The notes under the pieces were generated by a model. That model worked only from the letters and a program-made list of their open reading frames with translations, searched no databases and was not told the origin of the DNA. Shown here piece by piece: positions 13,671 through 24,465 of a stretch of 64,000 nucleotides of DNA. The translations under genes were made by a program, and so were the position numbers. Location of the stretch: the NCBI GenBank assembly GCA_023515745.1, contig JALECJ010000020.1, forward strand, positions 1,488,001-1,552,000, written 5' to 3'. Every line of letters begins with the position of its first letter. Position 1 is the stretch's first letter. Origin of the DNA: Amoeboaphelidium protococcarum. Its lineage: Eukaryota > Aphelidiomycota > Aphelidea.

Positions 13671-14405
13671 ATGTCAAGTGTAACTTTTCAAAATTGTCCA
13701 GGCTGGGTCGTCGCTCCATCCAACAAGGATAGTAAACCAACTCGCGGTCTCATAATTAATAGCGAATGGTGGGGATTGAATGATCAGTTGAAGGCATTGG
13801 GCGCGAGATTTGCGAATGAAAGTTATGATTTCGGTAAAGAGTCTACCAAAAGTGATAATGCTGATACAAGCAATAGTGGCAGTGGCGGATATCTTGTGGT
13901 ATGTCCAGATTTGTACCGCAGCAAAGTTGTTCCATACGGCAAGGACGATGAAGCTAGTCATGCCATGCAGAATCTGGACTTTTAGAAGGCTGTCGACGAA
14001 CTGAAGCTGTGGAGTGATTACTTGCGTGAATAAGGTTGTGAACGCGTCGCTGTCACTGGAACTTGTATGGGAGGTGCTCTATCTCTGGCGCTGGCTAGCA
14101 AGTACCCAGATGCAGTAGATGCGTGTGTCCCATTCTACGGTCTACCAGGCGCGTAATACTTTCCACCCGCCAACATTAAAGTTCCGGTGCTGTTCATATT
14201 TGGTTAAGAGGATACTATGAAAGGCTTCTCTGACCCGGAATCTCTGGAGTAGTTCAAGAAGCAGCTCAAGTGTCGCCACGAGACTGCCATGTTTGAAGGC
14301 TGTGGACACGCTTTCATGAATGAACACCGCCCAGAGGTGTATAACAAAGACAATGCACCAAAGGCTTTCAAGAAGGCACTTGAATTCCTAAATGCTAACC
14401 TGTGA
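13671..14405 (+). CDS. dienelactone hydrolase-family alpha/beta hydrolase
   Basis: 244 residues, the usual length for the family. An N-terminal strand region (RGLIINSEWWGLNDQLKALG) matches the oxyanion/lid start of dienelactone hydrolases. The nucleophile elbow is GTCMGG, with Cys as nucleophile as in DLH enzymes. The Asp is in FGQEDTMKGF and the His in GCGHAFMNEHRPE, completing a Cys-Asp-His triad. There is no signal peptide, so it is probably cytosolic. The family hydrolyses lactones and small esters; the physiological substrate is unknown. It ends 92 bp before the stop of DDI1, tail to tail. Gln in LDFQKAV and FGQED is written with TAG or TAA. Confidence 0.9.
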
Positions 14406-14497
14406 ATCTATTGAGTTAACTTTTATGATTAGCTCAAGATCAATAAACTCTGTAATTGGCATTTCATCAGTATTTTATATAAAAAGACCAATCATCA

Positions 14498-17400
14498 TCA
14501 TTGGAAGAACATTGAAGCAGCGACCTCTACATTTCCATTAGTTGCCCTCAGTGCTTTAATAGCCTCATCTCGACTCATTCCAATATTTATCAGACTCTGA
14601 ATAGAAGCATCTGGAAACTATGCAGCTGATGATTGTTAAGTGCCACCCGTGGATTATGTCAACTGTCTCGTCTGACTATTATTGCCAGACTTGGAAGCAC
14701 TACTGGAACTGCCAACCTATAAAGAACCAAAATTATTAGCCTAATTACCAGAGGACAATAACTGCTAAGGCTTCTACGTAACAGGAGACTTCTGAGCCAC
14801 TTCACCGCTATATTCACGCTTGGCATAATCAGGAAGTTCATTCTCAGACAGGAAATGAGTCTCAAACTCTCCAATTCGCAATACATTCTTCTCCAGGTCG
14901 ATACACGCCGAAAATCTTCTCAGCATATCCAATCCAATTAGAATATCCATCTCACCCAGTTCAGTAATAGTGAACGAACACTAAACAAATAGAGAGTTGG
15001 AGTCCTTTGATTTATTCTACTACTACTCTGCTGCAGATTTTACAGCCTCTTGACTCTACTACGACTACTGCTATTACTCTGATAAAGAGGAACCTGCATC
15101 AATCTTTTTCTGCTTACCAATCAATTTTAAGGTGGCAGCATGAATCCTGCCCAAAATCTTTGAAGTTCCCACACCTTTGGCTATACCTGCGAATCTGGAA
15201 TCACACAGATGCATAATACCACATTTCTCAGCACATGCAGGCGTCATTATAGTTGCCTGTGCACCAGAGTCTATGAACGCCTTAATATGACGACCATTAA
15301 CCTCCACGTCAACATACAGCATATGGACTTTGGTGAACACTTCTGGATTGTATTAGTACGCTAATTCCATATTCTCATTAATGTTCTCCATTATAATCTG
15401 CTCTTCGATCCGCTTTTACATCTCAACATCAAATGGATCTGAATGACTGATGTTCTACGGAGACACTGCAGGAAGCATCTACTCACCCATCATGGTCTAC
15501 AACATTTGTTTGAACTTGACTGGATCATTCTAGGCGGCATTCAAAAGACCAGGATTGGTTGCTTGCATTTACTATCTCATATTAGGATCAGACAGCAGCT
15601 ACTATCTCAACACATCCAACTAAGCATCAACTTATGAGGATTATTAATTTTAAGACTGACCATGACTACTTTATTACTGAGAACGTTGCACCTGACTGCT
15701 ATCATGAACAAAAAGAATATCATTATCTTGAATGCCCAACTGCTAGAGAGTGCTAGACTGTGCTTATAAAGAGATATTTAACACCTTGCTATCCTTATAA
15801 TACTATTACGATTACGCAGGAATATTAAACTCGGCTTCCACTAACATCTTCAAAGTTGAAATCTACAAAAATACTAGTAGTCTAGTAGTAGTAGTAGTAG
15901 TAGTCTCTTTTGATCCATTTAACGAGGGGTGCCCAACGATACCGTTTTCGCTTCGGTCCTTTTAGACCGAGGCTAGTTGGGTTGAGACTATGAAAAAGGG
16001 GAGTTGAACCCCACACCGCTCTGGTATGATCTGAGTCCTCAGATCTAATTTATTCTTTGCCTAGGCGTTGGCACACGATACGCCCTTAAAGGCGGAGCTT
16101 CTGTGAGCTATGTGGACGGAGAACAGTCCCGAGATGGATTGCGTTGCCACAAACCGTTGAGTATCCCCCATTGTTGTTACATAAAACTCAGTCTTTGGCT
16201 AGTTGAGTGAAAACGTTTACTACATTAAATGTCTGTAAGTATTTATTCAATTAGCGTTAGTCTTAAGGCTTCGGCTACATTAGATTTCGTTATTGCCTTT
16301 CCGTGAAAAGCGTTTAAGTTTCTTTGCTGCCAGATCGCTTAACACGTAAGGGAGCATATTTTTAGCCAAATTAGATTTGGTGAAGTTTCTTGCTTTGATG
16401 TCTTTTTGTAGAACATTTTTCTATATGGGCGCCTTACTTATATTTTGCATTATGTACTTTTGCGAAAGCATTCTATCGCAAATTTCCACGCCTTTGTTGT
16501 GTACTGGCACGTGAACAACAAGTGGTCTGTAGTTTCTTCACCCGTTCCGCAGGCACAAAGCCTTTCATCATATGGTATATTTTTGAATGTTCCCTTTACA
16601 GGTAGTCTTTCTCTAATGATTTTCCACATTAACTGTTTAGTTCTGTGGCTGACGCGTTGCATCCAGATGGCTTTGTTAAGTTTCTCTGCGTTATGATGTG
16701 TGCTCTCTTCGTGGGTGTTTCTTCTATTAGATGTAAGTAGTTTGTCGGGGCATTTCGTTTTTACGAGGCTCTGATATACTTCTCTTCCAAATTATTTGCT
16801 GCTGAGCGGTAGATGTTCCTATCCTATTTGTACTGTAAGAAGGTTGCATAATGCATTAGAACTATCGTAGTTTGCTGGGAGCGTTAATTTGAGGGCTTAC
16901 TTAATTTCTCTTGGGACTTTGGACCAGTATCTCTTAGTGAAGTCACTTATTTAAGTCTTGAATTACAATTATGTTTCTCCCTGAAAGCTTATTTTTTGAG
17001 AAGTTGGATCGTAAATATCTCCAATTTGTTTTGCGACGAAGTTTTCTGCTCCGACTTTGTTAAGCAGCTGAGATGCGTTCTTGTTTCCAAGTCCTTTTAC
17101 TTTGAATAGTGGTACTTTTAATGCTTGTTGCGGCGATGAAAGTTTTCTGAAATCTAGCGTAATTGAGTGTTTGTTCCACTATTTGACGGCGTTTTTCCAT
17201 ATTGATGGAAGTAAGCTTGTTCTGATCTGGTCCATGTTCTAAATAAAGGGATGAGACATGTAAAGTTCTCTGTATTGTTAGTTTTTGAGCGATCTTTGCA
17301 GGATAGCTGTTAAGTACTTCTTCCATCTCAGATCTTTGTCATCTAAAAACCGTTTTATCCAGGACATTTCTATTGCTCTTGTTTTAGCGAACAAGTCTAA

Positions 17401-20400
17401 TTGATTTATTCCTCCTGCCGCGATGGGCTGGATGGCTGTTTCTAGGCCGATACGTAGTCCGTTTCCAGTCCATTAGGCTTTTTGGATCATGCTGTTCCAC
17501 TTATTTAATTGTCCTTGCAGGATTGGTAAGTGGTTCGCTAGGTACCAAATTTTTGATGCGACTATTGATTTAATGGCAAGGGATTTCCCTTTCGCTGTTT
17601 GATATTTCCAGTTTAATGAATTTAGCGTGTTAATAAGTTGTTGTTCTTTGGCTTCCCAAATTTCTTTGGCTTTATTGTTTTTTCCCACTGGGCAGCCTAG
17701 ATGTCTCACATATTCAGCGTCTTCAGTGATTTTGTAGGGGGTATTTGTCAGAAGTGAGCGTTGATTTCCGAAAGGAATAATCTCAGTTTTTGAGTTGTTG
17801 ATTTTCATCTGTGTTGCCAGCTAGAAGAGTCGAAGGTCTCTCTCCAGAGCTTTAAGGCTGTCTGTGTTAGTCGTTTGCACTACCGTATCATCAGCAAACA
17901 TTTTGTGCTTTGGTGCGATTAAGCCTTCCTAAATTTAGATGTGCTTGATTTCAGGGTTGCTTTACAGTTGCGCCGCAAGACATTCCATTATGCAGAGAAA
18001 AAGGATACACGAGAGTGGGTCTCCCTGTCTGACACCCCTTTCGCATTAGAAAGGTTCTGAGGTCGCATCATTGATCTGGATTCTTGATTCGGCGTTGGAG
18101 TATAACAGCTTTATAAGTCGCGTGAATTCGGGGTGAAATCCCATTGCCGACAATATTTGTAGTAGGAAGGCTTGGTCAACTCTATCATATGCTTTTTCGA
18201 AGTCGAGAAATATTAGGAGTGCGTCCAGGTTTGAAGATTTTAGTAAGTCAATTAAAAGCTGTGTCTCCATTATGTTGTCGTGGATGAGTCTATTTTTAAG
18301 GAAAGCGTGTTGTTCCTTACATATTCTACTACTAAGTACATTTCCTAATCTAGTTGCTAGGATCTTTGTGAATATTTTATAGTCAGTATTCAATAAGGTG
18401 ATTGGTCTGTAATTGCTTATCAATTCCGGATCTCCTTTCTTGTATATAAGTGTAACTATTCCTTCATTGAATCCTTCTGGTGTTGTTTTGTGTCTCATGA
18501 TTTGATTTAGTGTGTTGAGCAAGCTGTGTTTGGCTTCAGCTGATTTTTTATATGTTTCCATTGGGAATCCGTCTGGTCCTGGTGACTTATTGTTTGGTGC
18601 TTTGCTGAGGGCATTTTCTAGTTCTTCTATTGTTATGGGTTTAACCAGCGATTAATTCTCATTGTCCTAGATTTATTTGTTACTGAATGATGCCTTGAAG
18701 TTGTCTAGGATGTTTTGCTACGCAGCTGGGTCGGTTTCTTCATTTGAGTACAGGTTTTGGTAGAATTTATGGGCTATTTAGAGCATTTGGTCTGTTGTCT
18801 ATTAGGAGGCGCCGTTTGAGTCTTTTAATGATTGGATGTCTGTTTTGACAAACTTCGGTTTTATCATATCAAAATTGAATTTTGATGACACTTCCCCAAA
18901 TTATTGGTATCTTGCTTTGAACTTGAGTTGGTTTTTCCTGGAGAGGTCATTCCACATCATTTTTAGCTCATTTGTAATCCTTTCGATCTCGTGTTCGCTT
19001 TTTGGGCAACAACGTGATCCGTCCTTTCTAATCTTGCCTTCAATGGCTCTATATAGTCGTCTGATCAATGTTTTCACTCGATTTTTGTTCTTCATTCCGT
19101 TTTTCCTACCTAATATTTACATCTTGCCAGCAAAATCTTTCTTTGCGTCGTTCCAGTCAGAGATGGCCTGGACGTGGTTCGGTAGATTTTGGAATCTGCA
19201 GGTATCACTGCAAGGTAAATGAAACAACTCAGGGTTCAGCTTCCACCGCTTTTTGGGGTTTGGGCTGAAATTGGATGCAGTTGGGTATTGAGCAATTACA
19301 ACAAAGTGATCCGAAAGACCTGTGGGGATTACTTGTATATTTCTTATTTGGGTGATTTTTTCTCTCTTCACATATATTCTATCGATTCTGCTACTCTTGT
19401 TTTGACGTACGCGAGTGTGTTTCTTTTACCTTTCTTCTTGTATCATGCACATGTCGAAACATTGCTAGGAGCTCGTCAGCGCGCTGAGTTCCAGTGAGCC
19501 TCCGTCTAAATTTCCACTCTAATTTCTTCTGTCGCTTACCGGGTCTTCTACGCAGTTGAAATCTCCTAGTATTACGTCTACTTCTAGGCCGTTCTACTCG
19601 AGGGCGGTATTAACATTGTTGAAAAATGCCTGTCTCCGCGAAGGTTCATTTGGGGCGTATAGCCCGCATATTACTAAAGGAGGCGTGGCCCTTTCTTTGT
19701 AATGTAGTTCTACTACCAAGGTTCTGTCATTGTCAAGTATGGCATTTCCGTTCACCACGCGTTTTGACTTCTAGATATCAAAGATCTTTGAGTTCACCAA
19801 CAGCGCTACACCTCTCGCGTTGTCGTCAACTCCGTTAGAAAGGGCTTGGTGATGGCGATATTAGTTCCCATCCGGGATGCCGTTATGAGTTTCGCACAAG
19901 AAGAGGACGTCTAATTTGAGTTCTGTTACTATGTTTTGGGTCGCGAATCGTTTTGTTGTTCCTTTAGAACCGCAGCAGTTCCAGGTTCCAATTGTGATCA
20001 TCTTACTTTTACGGGGTTTCCGGGTGGTCGGTGTGTGCCTCCAACCTCTGTCATTTGGCCCGATATTATGAGGCTCGTGCCATGCCTGACCATTCTATTC
20101 TGTATTATTGTTTGCAGGAGTAAATTATTAGGTGCTCAGACCGGGTCCCTGGCCCATGTCCAGTACCGCTAAACTTCTAGAGCGCTCTAGCACAGCGCTT
20201 ATTGGCCTCATGATGTTAAGATAAATCGTAGAGGCTTAGGTGGGAAAGTTTTCAGTCTACTAATTCTCATTTGTTATTTCAATTACTTATAAATGTCACT
20301 TATCATTTGAATGGTGGTTTCACAGCGCCTAACGCAGGGTCGCGCCCACGCTGAATAGCAGCAGATGGAAGTTTAGCACTGGATTTTTACTTCTTGGGAG

Positions 20401-22613
20401 CATCAGGTGCAATAGGAGTTTATGCATCTTGACGGGGAGGAGCCGTTCTTATTGCATTGATTTAAGACTAAGTCGTTTCCCTCATAGTGGACGATCCATT
20501 CCTCTGAGCCGCTTCAAGTAGTGACTACTGCTAGTGCTGAGAAATTGCGGCGTCTACAAAATCTGATATCTGCGGCAACAGGCTCCTGGTGTTATCGGTT
20601 CTCTCCTCGACATCCATTTTGCTCATCTATTCGTCTAATGCTCTCTTTGCCATTCTTACAGGGCATTTGTCTCTTAAATGCCCGACCTTTTTGCAGTAGT
20701 AGCAGGCATTTGCCACTTGCACGGCAATTTTATCGCCAAATCGCCCTAAGTCCCAGATTTCGGGCACCGATGCTCCGTGATTCTCCCAATCATCTGAGCT
20801 GACAATAACATTGTATTTTAGAGATCTTGATTTCGGAATACGTTGTGACATCAGAGCTTAGAAAGCTAGGAGTTTTACCTTATGCTACATCAATAGATTC
20901 TTGACCAAGGATACCAGAAGCTTGTCATTGATTAAAACGCGAGTCGGGCCAATAACAAGGAGTTCCGATGGTTAATTGTGTAACTTCACACGCTTGGATA
21001 TGCTTTCAGGCAAATTTTCACAGAATTTCTCCATATCACTCTTCTTTTCGAATCCAAGAGTTAAACCATTTTTTTTATCGGTTACTGAAGTTGGGTCTAT
21101 ACCATGAACCACAAGTTGCTCTGCTAATTATTCGACCGTCTCGCCTTCCAAAAGATCCAGGGAGAATGCATGAAGAATTACACTGCCCTCAGAGTCTACA
21201 TCAGTGGAGCCAATATCCACATCGATGTATCGGCGACCTGACTTTGATATCTGTACCTAATCCATGATCGTCGTTAGAGATGAAAAAAAAAACGCGAAAA
21301 ATTGCGATTGGGTTGTTCTATTGTTCGGTTATTTCCGGACAGTCGTTTGTATTAGCTATTTTGTAGTGGATTGATGTCATCGGAGTTTTCAAGTAATCTG
21401 TCTAAGTATTACGATAGGCGGTGGGATATGATTCGGGCATAAGAGTTTGAGGGTCATGTGGCACATGTCCTTAAGAGTATGCCTACTATCTACACCTTCG
21501 TGGTTGAAGTTACTGATGAACTTCCTACTGCACAGAGTGTGTACGAGTTACTGCGGTGTAAAAGTTTACCTGAGCCATTAAGTATTAGTTGTCTGGGAGG
21601 CGACTGGCTTTTTACATATCCTGATTTGCGGACTGCTATAGCCGTTTAATAATACGAAGAGTTTACATTTGCAAAAGGAAAATCAACATTGGTGCTACGT
21701 TTTTCTGCAGATTATGAGTTGAATGATGATAAGCGCGTGCAGGACGAGATTTAGAGGTTGCTGGGGGCGTACCCTATCTACTTACTAAGGCTACATGCTC
21801 ATGTGCATGAGTTCTCCTTGCATACCAAATAAGCGCATATTCGTAGTAACGAGTACACACTGTATGTCTCCTATGAGGGTGGTGCGTAATTCTGTCCAGC
21901 AGAAGGTTATCGTCTAGGTCCAAGCTGCTTAGGCAGCAATCTCCAAGCGGTGCCAGTTTACGATTGGATGGTCTATTGACTGCTTCTATGTGCTTGCAGT
22001 GCATTCAACTCAGTAGAAAATCATTGAATTCTCTTATATTTGCAGTGTCTTCTTACTTTCTTCTCCATTTTATAGTATTGCATCATGCTATGTTCTTCTA
22101 GTGTTTGCGCTTGGCAGTGAGGTGTGCTTTGAGAAACGTCAGGTCCAGTTCGATTACTTAATCATAGAGATCGCTTTCGATTTCCTTGTGGGAGGCGGCT
22201 TACGAGGGACTTAGTCTAGCGTAACTTCAGGGATTGCAGTAGTCTTAGGCCCAACTCATCATGGTGGCATCGGACAATAGTTTTGCAGCAGGCATGGATC
22301 CAGTATTAATCTAGAGATGCCAATATTTTTCATTTTATCAGTTTAGCCGTGAACCTCTTGGAACCTTCATCGCACACCTGTACCCATCAAGCTCCGCTAC
22401 TACGTAGTCGAGAGAGAGAATTCTACAACGGTGCTCCAGTAGCCGCAGAACCACGTCAAGGTGGGTTCACATCTCTGCGGACAAAAAATACTAAAATTTT
22501 AATAACTCAGTTCTAAGATATATGATAAAATTTATTATAAATCTCACCTCAGTATCCTGAGTCAACTCAAGGGAGTAAATCTCACCCTTTTAATTGGTGA
22601 TTGTAATCTGCAT
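14498..22613 (-). CDS. DDI1: DDI1-like ubiquitin shuttle with retropepsin domain, LINE in intron 1
   Basis: 476 residues from two exons: 22548-22613 (22 codons, [20 protein letters not shown]...) and 14498-15862. Together they rebuild a ubiquitin-like domain (about 1-80: [27 protein letters not shown]). The retropepsin-like domain starts about 200: [20 protein letters not shown], active-site Asp in [28 protein letters not shown], then [24 protein letters not shown] domain closes the protein ([20 protein letters not shown]). Ddi1 proteins carry ubiquitylated clients to the proteasome and cleave some of them. Between two strands of the protease domain lies a Gln/Ser/Ala-rich insert of about 35 residues. 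The intron is 6685 nt (15863-22547) only because a LINE sits in it; donor GTGAGA and acceptor TTTGTAG look intact. Two TGA codons end the gene. Confidence 0.92.
15865..15876. repeat. 3' copy of LINE target-site duplication
   Basis: On the minus strand this reads TAGTATTTTTGT and runs straight into AG, forming the DDI1 intron-1 acceptor (TTTTTGTAG). It matches 22481-22493 apart from one T fewer. Confidence 0.85.
15884..15904 (-). repeat. (ACT)7 microsatellite at the LINE 3' end
   Basis: Seven ACT units in the sense direction, directly before the 3' target-site duplication. Several LINE lineages end in short microsatellites instead of poly(A), which fits the position. Confidence 0.8.
15953..15970 (-). 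other. stem-loop in the LINE 3' UTR
   Basis: A perfect 6 bp stem (TCGGTC/GACCGA) with a 6-nt loop, about 70 nt from the element 3' end. Such stem-loops can be the reverse-transcriptase recognition site in stringent-type LINEs; that role is inferred here. Confidence 0.55.
15998..16045 (-). other. tRNA-like run of three hairpins in the LINE 3' UTR
   Basis: Three hairpins abut without spacers. In the sense direction they are an 18-nt arm (GATCTGAG/CTCAGATC), a 15-nt arm (ATACC/GGTGT with loop AGAGC), then GGGG-TTCAACT-CCCC. The last matches a T-arm and B-box (GGTTCRANYCC). Order and adjacency resemble anticodon, long variable and T arms of a class II (Leu/Ser) tRNA. No matching acceptor stem or D-arm was found, so it is not a working tRNA gene. 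Confidence 0.5.
16246..20211 (-). CDS. LINE ORF2: AP-type endonuclease and reverse transcriptase
   Basis: Up to 1321 residues from the Met at 20211; the endonuclease proper begins at the Met at 20001 ([11 protein letters not shown]). The endonuclease/exonuclease/phosphatase fold (about 70-330) shows [23 protein letters not shown] and SRIDRIYV...GLSDHF. The reverse transcriptase shows [20 protein letters not shown] (about 545), [37 protein letters not shown] and the catalytic FADDTVV (about 770). The C-terminus has a Cys/His motif, [17 protein letters not shown] (about 1195). It should nick target DNA and copy the element RNA there. No RNase H domain is seen. TAA/TAG occur in frame throughout as Gln. 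It lies 91 bp downstream of ORF1. Confidence 0.93.
20303..21265 (-). CDS. LINE ORF1: gag-like nucleic-acid-binding protein
   Basis: 320 residues from ATG at 21265 to TGA at 20303. The N-terminal half looks globular ([20 protein letters not shown]) and may be an RRM- or gag-like fold. A single CCHC zinc knuckle, [14 protein letters not shown], lies near residue 190, with exact CX2CX4HX4C spacing. A Gln/Pro/Ala/Lys-rich basic tail follows. Proteins of this kind coat the element RNA and form the ribonucleoprotein that carries ORF2. Its position directly upstream of ORF2 on the same strand supports the call. Gln is partly TAA/TAG. Confidence 0.88.
21374..21979 (+). CDS. hypothetical ORF antisense to the LINE 5' region
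   Basis: A 201-residue ATG-to-TGA frame with mixed composition ([19 protein letters not shown] near the start, [18 protein letters not shown] in the middle). It lies 108 bp from the ORF1 start, facing away from it, inside the element as bounded by the target-site duplication. With only one stop codon in this code, a frame of this length arises fairly easily by chance. I recognise no domain. It could be an antisense ORF of the element, a cargo gene or noise. Confidence 0.25.
22481..22493. repeat. 5' copy of LINE target-site duplication
   Basis: On the minus strand this reads TAGTATTTTTTGT, then the element starts with CCGCAGAG. It lies 54 nt inside the intron from the donor of DDI1 exon 1 and pairs with 15865-15876. 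Confidence 0.85.
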
Positions 22614-23126
22614 TAGATTGACCTAGTTGAGGTTTGAATAAGTATCCTGGGCCAATTGAAACTTGGAGAAGAATAGAAGAAGGAAAATGGGAGAGAGAAA
22701 TGGGAAAAAGTTTCATCGCGCGACAAATCAAAACGGTCCATCGGGCTGAAACAACTTTGTAAATCATTCAATGGAACGTGGATAGTTACGCAGTGTGCGC
22801 TCCATAATGACTCGATACGTTAAACGAAAGCGGATGTGATCACCTTTAGGATGAAATCCCATTCCATATGATTGTAGCTGTTAAATCTATTAACTGTAAT
22901 TCAAGAATAGATCTCAATTTTTATTAATTCTGGTTGGTCGATACTGATCACGTCATTACAATTTAATCAGAGTTTGATTTCATAATCAATTCACTCTTTA
23001 TTTCTTCTTGAGTTTAATTTTAGAATAATTTAGTATATTTGCATTATTGTTTTTTATCACAGCACTGAAGGCTCTAACCTCACAGAGATTTTGGGAATTC
23101 TTTAGTGTCATACTGTTTTATAGGAA
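22614..23126. promoter_or_regulatory. divergent intergenic region between DDI1 and cystinosin genes
   Basis: 513 AT-rich bases between two outward-facing ATG codons. No coding frame or RNA gene is visible; it should contain both promoters. Confidence 0.45.
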
Positions 23127-24190
23127 ATGTCTGATCTGTAGATTCTCTCAATAGTTATTGGCTGGGTAAGATTATCTACGTTAACACCATGCTTTAGAGA
23201 CTTGTTTTATATTATTCATTTGATGATGATTTTTGTAGAGTTATTTTGCCGCATGGTCAATTAGCTTCTATCCATAGGTGAGTAATGTTAATCTATCGAT
23301 TCAACTTTCTCCATACGATTTGATAAAGTTTTGATTATCTTGTGTAGATCTTCCTTATTATTAAACGGCGATCATCTCATGGACTCTCTCTTGATTTTGT
23401 TGTATACAATGTACTTGGATTCCTTTGCTATTTCGTAAGATTTCTGTAATTATTATTGTCAATTTTGAGTATTGAAATTGTATTAAAGCGTTTTGTAGAT
23501 TTATACCATTACATTCTTTAGTAATGATGAGATTAGGCGATAGTACGCGGCTAGAAATAATGGAAATATGCCTCTGGTTTAGTTGAATGATGTCGTATTT
23601 GCGGCTCATGCGTTCTTACTCACTGTTGTCACGTTGGTTTTGGCGTTTATGTTCAGAGAGTCTAATGGTAGGTTAGTTACGCGCTTTGCATAATACCTAC
23701 TAATCGCTGCGTTTATCGTAATATTTACTCTGCTAATCACGTCAATCATGCGTGTTACTGATTGGATCACAATGATCTATGCTTTATCTTACATCAAGAT
23801 AGGGACCAGTTTGATTAAATACTTACCGTAAGCGTACTTTAACTATGTGCGAAAGTCCACTGCTGGATGGTCAATCATTAACATATTGCTAGATTTCACT
23901 GGCGGTTCATTATCATTTGTACAACTCATTCTAGACGCGTACATTACAGGTAAGTATAATAATCCTCATCAAGGTTTTTCATCATCGTTAAGTGTTCATT
24001 TATCATTTCAATTGTAGATGACTGGAATGGGATATTTGGAAATTTGATCAAAGTGGGTCTTGGTGTTACGAGCTTGATATTTGATGTTTTATTCATCGTC
24101 TAACACTATGTTTTATATCGCGAATCTACTGTGTTCTCATACGGCTCTGTCAAGTCTGATGAAGTAGAAGATCCCATTCAAGAATATTGA
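23127..24190 (+). CDS. CTNS: cystinosin-like lysosomal/vacuolar cystine-proton symporter
   Basis: 262 residues from five exons: 23127-23165, 23239-23277, 23348-23434, 23499-23949 and 24018-24190. The four introns are 64-73 nt, begin GTAAG or GTGAG and end TGTAG. Seven hydrophobic segments are likely. First PQ-loop: [12 protein letters not shown]. Second: [20 protein letters not shown], followed by [20 protein letters not shown], which includes the Asp used for proton coupling in the family. The Gln of the first PQ is TAG and of the second TAA, which strongly supports the code. It should export cystine from the acidic compartment. The N-terminal glycosylated extension of animal cystinosin is absent, as in fungal Ers1-type proteins. 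Confidence 0.93.
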
Positions 24191-24465
24191 CGTTCATCGC
24201 AGTCATATTGTACTATGCATTTGTTAATATTGTTTAACTCTACTTGTCGTTTGTATACGAAGCTTCATTCTTATGCTGTAACATATTGTTCGAAATTGTA
24301 AAGATAACCATAGATGGGACTCTAAAGCAGTAAAAACGCATTGAAGATCTTTATTTTAGTCAGTCAACAGATCGTTTCACTTGGACGCGCGTGCTGTTCT
24401 TGAGTTGAAACAACTGTCTGTTAGACTTTCTCCGTTCGCTTAAACTCCATTGCGTATTAAACATC

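Larger units (their letters stand above)
15877..22480 (-). mobile_element. full-length non-LTR retrotransposon (LINE) nested in the DDI1 intron
   Basis: A 6.6 kb element in the same orientation as its host gene. Order in the sense direction: about 1.2 kb 5' region, ORF1 (CCHC), ORF2 (endonuclease plus reverse transcriptase), about 0.35 kb structured 3' UTR, and an (ACT)7 tail. It is flanked by a 12-13 bp duplication at 15865-15876 and 22481-22493. Both ORFs are free of TGA, so it may be recently active. Removing the element and one flank copy leaves an intron of about 69 nt, the normal size here. Domain order suggests an L1/Tx1-like or fungal Tad-like lineage, which I cannot settle. The exact 5' end is inferred from the duplication. 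Confidence 0.92.

Noticed and set aside
17060-17326. Separate 88-codon frame inside the LINE ORF2
   Set aside because: Out of frame with ORF2, which is open here when TAA/TAG are read as Gln.
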